Positions 21,701-24,600 of a DNA stretch of 32,008 nt are shown piece after piece (positions within the stretch are counted from its first letter, which is position 1; every line of letters begins with the position of its first letter). The notes below the pieces were generated by a model. It searched no databases. It saw nothing but the letters and a program-made list of their open reading frames with translations, and had not been told where the DNA came from. Source of the DNA: a virus. The position numbers were made by a program, and so were the translations under genes. The DNA is taken from positions 1 through 32,008 of IMG/VR virus record IMGVR_UViG_3300018421_000107; one strand, written 5' to 3'.

Positions 21701-21827
21701 TTGAAGACGAAGAATTATCAATTTCAGTATACTTATAATACTGTTTGAAAAATTCAACAAATAGCGGATATTCCTGGACAAAAAAGTCTGGTAACTGGTT
21801 ATCGACTAATTGGGAAATGTTGATCAT
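9798..21827 (-). CDS. 7: Giant gp7-like baseplate wedge protein
   Basis: This 4009-residue protein lies between gp6 and gp8, the T4 gp7 slot. Its first ~300 residues resemble the C-terminal part of T4 gp7: YPLFVEFFKQYYKY near the start, then FYRSKGTSPAVEFLFRSSF around residue 210 (T4: FYSTKGIEASYKFLFKVLY). A second gp7-like segment, ISDWRQ-type followed by HPAGFVVFG, lies near residue 2010 (T4: SSRWKSD then HPVGFGFIA). Between and after these are beta repeats, a YHYH-type domain at about 760-920 and another at about 2400-2650, three copies of an IGxExxxI...LTVTRG module, and tandem domains at about 2886-3240. T4 gp7 has 1032 residues. ATG follows the gp6 TAA by 3 nt, with GGAG 11 nt upstream. 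gp7 initiates wedge assembly in T4; that role is inferred here. Confidence 0.75.
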   Translation of the reverse strand: MINISQLVDNQLPDFFVQEYPLFVEFFKQYYKYTEIDNSSSSILKKIQTYQSSDFYKDGIILETVLANDVSVTDTQIVLSSDVNNADAVDKNNIPIFERFPKEGLLLLKSSNGNEIVQYKNINKQTGVVSQIKRGAAGTVKLGDLLLESNSYTSTEVIEHAANDTEVINITHLFLASLFKNLKTQYFSGLPVERLNEGVNVPTVLKYIKDFYRSKGTSPAVEFLFRSSFNDDKVLIRYPNEQLIKASESTWSVDTIIQADLVNLSNGYTTDDLSGLVLKQVKYAHDTSIEEASASIERVISLKSGERQLYRIYVNSESVTGNFSPINQTLSRVNFSFGQKSLVVDSTVGFPEINGVFYVEGVVDANGESVAFTYAEKTGTEFYGIESDALGFTTARKNARVYSGNVVSVVEDITSSVSSPFATFRPTGIISDFDIVNTGLLLSEGDKFDFVQSGIEGNLPIQTSWSQNAPGNEANVSLVSVSGQMRSTYLQNDYKVTKSVNGVYDDGDYVYVSSNGFPDVVGSIGNINGGPNALLNPASQRHLKKIPKNLSFAQTLYPLPDDNTVAVSVDGVPIISPTGTNESLSNRELVTQGEIIKINVTNGGSGYSEAPRVSISGVGGATGTAVVTNGSVTAITITAAGQGYTYRPEITISTGSGAVLEANFGSNNRLGDIQSLDIVNSGSFYTQAPDIEVVDESGRGRGAKFIVQSIDPVNGNITAIKKVSGGFDYDQTKTKIYVVSTGTGATAEAEVRSWHRDNYAAYTQFADDANGYPFQGRFPEYNDAYYYVGNPRGYRITKNDNITSGGVELPSDLTHSPIVAWSYDGVPIYGPVGYSDPTDSNSALKRVESSYYLRDDRGENGPSAVEFTMGSFVEDYEYKPEGNPLHKDLDKHNGRFCVTPDFPEGRYCYFLTIHSSDDINQRNRQDARPRYPYMIGPTYKFNPETSNFTKESILSSLPSNAIRIRDVNDNVPNFGTNLEASVTAVSSGSVDSVIIENPGNNYSVGTDNYVPRFVAGDKLFVDDTNTQGVGFAGKVASIVAKNNSGNDIGVSSISYSTITGSLDVRKQVLNIAPPTFDGTDFQYNKIFENDTIVDTSKTKYAIETAIACSATDTVLRFRTANTSNVNIGDTIDIQSESVYINSAFTNSSRYVYLSVANIQSSDPVSPQTDQGFFYKYENGKELFDEIYVDSGDQSTKVGRILEINAVSNILKVEMYIDPDTQNYYAIPALATGISNQIQTEPRYSQNVSSIEYVKEVTVIRGYDGSKASRHPFGVECSTQVPTANIDDYKVRLQFTGADPSLFVPGVYIQGQNSDTTARIELVETISATSGYLYLTDVKEGPNASDIPRFGIYNNGSFGPETINEIGAGVTTTLIADIDEDDTILKVVNSDLFYVNRYINIGTEIMRITDKKSGQLTVTRAQGGTVADEHSVNASVSISNHSATTAGDTYQLTVSLENAQRFSNTSTFDDNNGDSITVNAVVDGSISDEDITLNIDAENYEKFSLGDVIEIGTEQLRIDSKRTNLLTVTRGFNQTTASDHNHNASIENISKYDAVVTTNTNHDLLESDLIEISGDPSLETIQETGISVRIVNGQFEFSSVHTDSNYQQNPSLTLVYGHKYVFDVSESTNSNTTLGFYSDRDFNNEISVERIGVPGSLNSKVILKNNNRDYTNIYYNNPNALISGLTSKLTFIEDPYNVSLTGVFDLTDTTFKYIVRTKPEGNARGTKTLALQSHRYSGKIHRISITDAGRGYQSLPTIKGVYFREEDAFRGTVITDDDGTIQRVDIDFGGTRYVSPKVYVIGNGSGASMTADVLDNSIRRITINSGGFGYDKNTKLVLVEEDSRNVRILPATTSIGKISAFSIKNPGYDLTSNYTMAPQVRIPTTIQVININGEYRKGETVYQGNVNTPSGQGVVDSFNSTTNVLKLISVTGRFVDGVQVVGYTSSATSTASKVNLSKISATVGALTSIEGVFTDEFGKLNTASQKIQDSYFYQDFSYVIRSQIPVSDWRQTIKTSTHPAGFVVFGEVIIDSSQSVAMLPVLGEVKCPANAATSSWKFDTRTEISTTGDTAGALYLRNAFGIQVGDALKYRSTSQDEVISWNATNLAGDQVTGRLVHDRIYYVLEITSTDQYGTWIKFGQYHPEDKFADVDHNKENYIYNLVPTDISYKHEFRCDTQNPKTLITINVLKKFVEIRDTRPQLGPSLKTIQINKFFQFNRKRGIGSLIVSEGSVAVDLKQVDDLTPTFAEGVKMYDLRSLGTNFIPYSENTLLITLDGVVQEPGKSFSIINDRKLDELEITTTGAGELEFDSWRVTNTSTNAGIADVRTVYNDVDFVYIKAESLPSYTTTFSGYDTAPSAQGFIRRFPKVPFSPVEKPRKPLGTFGTFVNGVQIYNVLQGDSYKNRGDWNINHGNWSGNEDTYNGLVDVAGTYFHYNNPIELRRQLSDNISSSGAYVEATTLTHSPILGWAYDGTPIYGPYGYSNPNEVSSIVKINSSYAKRSITTRNVLPDGTILPDAEVGPPVNSVEFTVTSFVDFTGSTEEFAQDQNILQVNSGTDSGVIAGVSGTVVSYDPVTRQVLLRNVVGTFAEGMWIKSQTGWAQINSTPIRYNLGYFAEDYVYTNGSGHLDQYNGRFCVTPEFPNGRYCYFSTIESTTATYGGTNNGAYPYIAGVDLYHRFYEENRLRASELRDKIIFNDPPLKYTDPINGQVNVQQFQGRLFSFVDDSNNNQYAKKYKDISDQFDGNKTTFNLEFTNGQALYSPTDPTEANEYAFVCVDGIPQVYGEAYTINDAQNTITFTNPPKRIGKVINMSEVTNLSQFADSEIVVGQTSQAEGKVLSRTTSGYEGKGIMKVEVTRGDFVDEIIVGQTSNTTGSIKLTGTITTGQDRFLDAANLIEANKQLIAEEAVDIMLDYSAYRGTFSVPGGNQNCIDDVMDVIGAVVNNLRFGGNDYTWDAANLYATGGALQHLVGEEEQSKLVFRWAKDLCILAMQNRLGYNPVDGAGYPTNPVEDRFVDAANLITSNKDFIANEAVQRMLLDPANSGFSVPNGTVNCVDDVKDVLDSMAFNMRYGGNSKVWDSANFYATTTNLQGEEDESIEVFNHARGIAIQVIQNVAVTVQGSHGLTQTFDNSITVDAGGCANVQSAITTYISIITSTINDNTYLNGITRTSPKAYPITYNGQINVITDNSIIIDGSSYTASCANIESAIYTLFDIVINTISDPTTLSSINRTSGKGYVEKEGFPQKFFAFANGKYSVLDSFDTSLQDNTTFLLKRSGDLIVPTSSLQIIMMVDGVIQEFGKSYVLNEALVEFYEPVRKGSKVVALYWYGKDLEKILQGYNMPLYEPNFIKRNLITGTAVTYTDPGGFSTNKLIRSIKSEDVPVFEYLDTSKKVQIDGEAQPRTIFSVSNRDIIQWETDDTESNTYSFDATNINTIFSKVYLDEYTGTAQTSDVIEPGTRVTYNNNGNPDIPGLTGGQQYYVGYRYPERAVLFYNDYQSSLSSDETYAIAIGTSTGVHSITIPSDLYGLRQANITTSDYGGITRGQGADLVARVRWTATVASTAAYAPEQLLFSAGENVAKVIEVISATEVEIQMFPDRVIPLNSVITTDLGGSNPQTVTGRVNGRVVAIEPVQGAFPIGSDYETAPIIVIRPSRNDTGRYATAYSQINRNNQLENCVVTNEGEEYYEVPDVLVSREYDVISPVYPTVKTAGYLNFWTSQDTQISVSTFIDARSEVEVQILRNVDIGVDDPLNDQVVTINLEPQILDDFITTPGKTYSYNGAAPFEEDLADAVPATVTSVGLLRLTPTFSLLEEDRFALETSFEIGSLDQFQDLTIGTVSDRYYSSIYKDLNNRVTRYNMSPITSTVEAVATLTANYQVVDSEMSISSVAGFNRLYVEGTTFWIYPGAEIYNEVSTDLIGRVERIIDSNTWVIQLERGKQLTVGQGLTYAKNTVKVTEVADRYGYVQFAEAGKVETVRYGSIDWTFNKLTEVENNSYPHSSNVEIRTAYEH
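12490..13172 (-). repeat. Tandem duplicated domain inside the gp7-like gene
   Basis: Two consecutive copies of a domain of about 105-125 residues (gp7-like residues ~2886-3112). Both begin with DRF(L/V)DAANLI followed by NK.(L/F)IA.EAV..ML. Both continue with FSVP.G..NC.DDV.DV, then N.R.GGN...WD.AN.YAT and GEE..S..VF..A. The copies have diverged at the protein level, so the duplication is old or under diversifying pressure. Directly after it a second, shorter pair occurs (GGCANVQSAITTY and ASCANIESAIYTL). Confidence 0.8.
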
Positions 21828-21830
21828 TCT

Positions 21831-23708
21831 TTATGACTCCGCTAAAACTTGAATGCTTCTCTTGACTAAGGATAAAAATACTTCTCTTCTTGCGAAGATA
21901 TCATAACTTCTAGGTTTCACCGTTACTTTTACAACTGATCCAGGTTCAGAAGTTCCAGTAATAACTAATGATGATTTTTGACCTAATAAAATCTCACCCG
22001 TTTCATAATTAATTGTCCCAATTGGTTCCCCAAGATATGTTTTGATGGAATTGTTGAGATAATATGCAAGAACATTCTTTGTAGTTCTATTACTATTTAC
22101 ATAGGATCCAGAGTAGTCATCTTCAAGAAATAGTGTATTGTCATATCCCTGAATATTGAATCCCGTAGAGGATAGAATAGGTGCATCAGTGTCAATCTGA
22201 AAAGCATTTACATAACACAGTTCATAAGATGCATTAGTATTCAAAACTGCCTGCAAATCTCTTCTGATAAACACCTTAGTGTCATTTCTGCTGATAGAAA
22301 TGTCAGCATCATCAATAACTGATACCAATTTACTATATTTTAGTTTACCGCCAAATTTACTCAATGCAGTTGATGCTTCATGTAAATCGATAGCAGTTTC
22401 TACTAAACTTTTGATTTCAGATGCAGTTGAAGTTGTTTCATCTGCATTGTAATATATGACAGAATCAATTACAGGGTAAACTACTGCTGGGTCAATAATA
22501 TCAACCGATAGAGATGCTACTTTATATTTCTGAAGTTTTTGCTTGATGAAGTTTTTAGAACTTGCTGATAATTTATCTCCAGACTTTGGTTTGATAACAA
22601 TTTTTACTCTTCCATATTCTGGTGGAGATGATTCCTCACCACCAAAGGCAAATAAGTCATCAACATTGGGATAAACAAGTCTAGTAATAGTTTCGTAGTC
22701 AGAAGCAGTCACTGCTCTATTCTGAGTAGAATAGAACCTAGGTGCTTGGAATTTAATTGAATCAATTGACTCAATTTCTGCACCACCTTCAGTTACTGGT
22801 GAATTTGCAATTGTAATAGTCTGCAAAGCAGGTACAGCACCAATATTATTGGTTACATTTCCAGAAAATACAAAGTTTTCATTACCTTGAATACCATTTG
22901 CATCACTTCCACTTGAAATGATGTATGTGACAGTAACTTGAGATCCATCGTCCAACTGCTGCCCAATTACTCCATCACCAAAAATGAGTTCATAACGCTC
23001 ATCTTCAATCTCCTGAATAAAATATACTTTTGATTCAGAATCGAGTTGAGTGATATTAGTGGATCTAGTATAGGTTACTTGCTCTGTACTGGATGCTGAT
23101 GGGGAAACATATACAACTAAAGTGTCAAGATCGATTCCAGAATTCTCTAATACAAATCTTTGATCTAGATCCTGACGATTTACATTGAAGGTAGATGTGA
23201 GGTATGTCCCTTCATACAGTGAGACCCCTGTAAAAGCCGCTGTAGCGCCTAAAGAAGGGGACTGGGGATCCACATACACCAAAGGTGTGGTAATGTCTGT
23301 TGGAGTCGAAAATGTATATGAATTATTATCTTTTATTGCAGTAAATACTGCTCCTGATCTGATAGTGATTGATGCTGGAGCACTACCAGTCAATCCATCA
23401 AATGTTGAAAAAATATTGAAAGTAAATGCTGCTTTAGATGACTTTGTGGATCTTGGCAAATACCCTAAATTTCTGGCATGTAAAATAATATTATCCCTAA
23501 GAACCGCTGAACTTAGGAATGATTCATTTGCCACCATATTAGACATAAATGCCTGATATGATGTGTTATATGCTAGAAGATCTACAATATTTGAAAGTGC
23601 AGATCCATCAAAGTCATAATCGCTAAAATCAGTATTATTCTTTAGATAGTCTTTTAATACTGCTTTTATCTGCTCAAAATCTAAATCTGTTAGTTTTGTA
23701 TTTGCCAT
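21831..23708 (-). CDS. 6: Baseplate wedge protein gp6 (baseplate J-like)
   Basis: This 625-residue protein is close in length to T4 gp6 (660). The N-terminal block LTDLDFEQIKAVLKDYLKN, then FDGSALSNIVDLLAYNTSYQ, and NESFLSSAVLRDNIILHARN is the standard gp6 start in T4-like phages. The middle has AVTASDYETITRLVYPNVDD and YGRVKIVIKPKSGD, typical of the baseplate J/gp6 family. gp6 forms the inner dimeric ring of the wedge and contacts gp25, gp53 and gp7. The ATG overlaps the gp25 stop by one base (TAATG), so translation is probably coupled. The gp7-like gene begins 3 nt after the stop. No truncation or frameshift was seen. Confidence 0.95.
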   Translation of the reverse strand: MANTKLTDLDFEQIKAVLKDYLKNNTDFSDYDFDGSALSNIVDLLAYNTSYQAFMSNMVANESFLSSAVLRDNIILHARNLGYLPRSTKSSKAAFTFNIFSTFDGLTGSAPASITIRSGAVFTAIKDNNSYTFSTPTDITTPLVYVDPQSPSLGATAAFTGVSLYEGTYLTSTFNVNRQDLDQRFVLENSGIDLDTLVVYVSPSASSTEQVTYTRSTNITQLDSESKVYFIQEIEDERYELIFGDGVIGQQLDDGSQVTVTYIISSGSDANGIQGNENFVFSGNVTNNIGAVPALQTITIANSPVTEGGAEIESIDSIKFQAPRFYSTQNRAVTASDYETITRLVYPNVDDLFAFGGEESSPPEYGRVKIVIKPKSGDKLSASSKNFIKQKLQKYKVASLSVDIIDPAVVYPVIDSVIYYNADETTSTASEIKSLVETAIDLHEASTALSKFGGKLKYSKLVSVIDDADISISRNDTKVFIRRDLQAVLNTNASYELCYVNAFQIDTDAPILSSTGFNIQGYDNTLFLEDDYSGSYVNSNRTTKNVLAYYLNNSIKTYLGEPIGTINYETGEILLGQKSSLVITGTSEPGSVVKVTVKPRSYDIFARREVFLSLVKRSIQVLAES

Positions 23709-24103
23709 TACCTAGTGCTCTCTAAAAACATGTCTACGGTCTGAAGATATGGTATACCAATGATGAAAAAGTTCAGTTGGGCAGAGAATCCGTTGTTTTC
23801 AAAATCTGGAGTTACCTCTACAGATTCCAATTCAACTCTCGGTTCATATGTCTTGATAAGACTCTCAATTTCTTGAGATAATGCTGCCGCAATACCAACG
23901 TCTATATTTTCAAATAGGAGACGATTTATGTTCGTACCCAAATTGGGTTGAAAAGGTCTTTCACCTTCATTCGTCAGAATCAAATGCTTTAATGCAGATG
24001 CAATAGCCTGCTCATTTCTTTTGATCAGAACATCCTTTGTTTTTGGATGCCGATCAAAAGAAAATGAAATATCTTTAAATGACCTAGATTTTTGTTGCGC
24101 CAT
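23708..24103 (-). CDS. 25: Baseplate wedge protein gp25
   Basis: This 131-residue protein matches T4 gp25 in length (132). It carries the family features: an N-terminal RSFKDISFSFDRHP, then NEQAIASALKHLILTNEGERPFQP in which the N-E-G-E-R-P-F-P core is diagnostic, LLFE, and the conserved E-P-R motif near residue 93 (TYEPRVELESV). gp25 sits at the inner baseplate and nucleates sheath assembly, and homologues occur in contractile tails and type VI secretion baseplates. Its TAA overlaps the gp6 ATG by one base. No clear Shine-Dalgarno sequence precedes the ATG. A late-promoter-like box lies 24 nt upstream. Confidence 0.95.
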   Translation of the reverse strand: MAQQKSRSFKDISFSFDRHPKTKDVLIKRNEQAIASALKHLILTNEGERPFQPNLGTNINRLLFENIDVGIAAALSQEIESLIKTYEPRVELESVEVTPDFENNGFSAQLNFFIIGIPYLQTVDMFLESTR

Positions 24104-24126
24104 AAGGCACTAATAACGTCGTCTTA

Positions 24127-24134
24127 TATTTATT
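24127..24134 (-). promoter_or_regulatory. Probable late promoter for gp25
   Basis: The minus strand reads AATAAATA, one base from the T4 late core TATAAATA. It lies between the stop of the 68-residue gene and the gp25 ATG, in an A/T-rich run. Position before the first wedge gene supports a late promoter, but the imperfect match makes it weaker than the one before gp8. Confidence 0.45.
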
Positions 24135-24140
24135 TAGACT

Positions 24141-24347
24141 CTATTGATGCCACCTTTCTACAAAATCATCAAATCCACCAGGACCTCCACAAGGTCTCGA
24201 AAGTCTGTCTGCTGGTGGTTTAGATGCTGCTCTTTTCTTATTTTCTTCATGCATTTTCAACCATTTTTCTGACTCCACCTCAGTAATTAGAGTCATACCC
24301 TCATTAATAAATTCTTCACTTTTGTCTACGTGATGATGATTTCCCAT
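24141..24347 (-). CDS. Small hypothetical protein, 68 aa
   Basis: The protein starts MGNHHHVDKSEEFINEG and ends GGPGGFDDFVERWHQ. It is charged, has no membrane segment, and has a natural His cluster (residues 4-6) near its start. I do not recognise a family. The start is well supported: AGGAGG lies 7 nt upstream of the ATG, the strongest Shine-Dalgarno site in the window. That site is embedded in a hairpin that may control expression (see the leader entry). It sits between the 49-residue basic protein gene and gp25, so it may be a small virion or assembly factor, but nothing in the sequence proves that. Confidence 0.75.
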   Translation of the reverse strand: MGNHHHVDKSEEFINEGMTLITEVESEKWLKMHEENKKRAASKPPADRLSRPCGGPGGFDDFVERWHQ

Positions 24348-24401
24348 GAAAAAACCTCCTAAAAGTCCATAAGAACTTTTTAGGAGGTTGCTATCTCCTA
24401 A
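24348..24401 (-). promoter_or_regulatory. Leader with two competing hairpins over terminator and SD
   Basis: Read 5' to 3' on the minus strand there are three complementary segments. Segment 1 is TTAGGAG (24401-24395), segment 2 CCTCCTAAAAAGT (24387-24375) and segment 3 ACTTTTAGGAGG (24366-24355), followed by TTTTTT and the ATG at 24347. Segments 2 and 3 form a 12-bp stem with one bulged base, followed by a U tract: an intrinsic terminator that also buries the AGGAGG ribosome site. Segments 1 and 2 can instead form a 7-bp stem that frees segment 3. The arrangement resembles an attenuator. Whether it switches, or is just a terminator reused as a ribosome site, cannot be told from sequence alone. 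Confidence 0.6.
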
Positions 24402-24417
24402 GGTATTTAGTCTCTAA

Positions 24418-24567
24418 TTACTTACCTTGACCTCGGTATGGTTTACGTGCATTATTACGACTAGTGGCAGCATACTTAGTATTGGCAGAACGTCCTTGAC
24501 GAGTCAATTTGGGTTTTCCTGGAACGTATCCAACACTCTTGTTCAAACCACCTTTTGCTTTTGCCAT
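24418..24567 (-). CDS. Small very basic protein, 49 aa
   Basis: This short reading frame encodes MAKAKGGLNKSVGYVPGKPK and continues with Arg/Lys/Gly-rich sequence to the end GQGK. About a quarter of residues are Lys or Arg and there are almost no acidic residues, so it should bind nucleic acid or an acidic protein surface. I recall similar ~50-residue basic proteins beside T4-like cyanophage structural genes, but have no named function. It begins 33 nt after the stop of the 994-residue gene and has its own extended -10 promoter (TGCTATACT) in that gap. The SD is poor (AAGAGAAC). The start is the only ATG giving this full basic protein. Confidence 0.75.
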   Translation of the reverse strand: MAKAKGGLNKSVGYVPGKPKLTRQGRSANTKYAATSRNNARKPYRGQGK

Positions 24568-24591
24568 TTGTAAAGTTCTCTTGAAAGGATC

Positions 24592-24600
24592 AGTATAGCA
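24592..24600 (-). promoter_or_regulatory. Extended -10 promoter for the 49-aa gene
   Basis: The minus strand reads TGCTATACT, an extended -10 element (TGn + TATACT), ending 24 nt before the ATG. No TTGACA-like -35 was found at the usual spacing, which extended -10 promoters can do without. It overlaps the end of the preceding 994-residue gene's downstream region. Confidence 0.5.

Noticed and set aside
23185-23556. 123-residue plus-strand reading frame
   Set aside because: It lies wholly inside gp6, which is well supported on the other strand.
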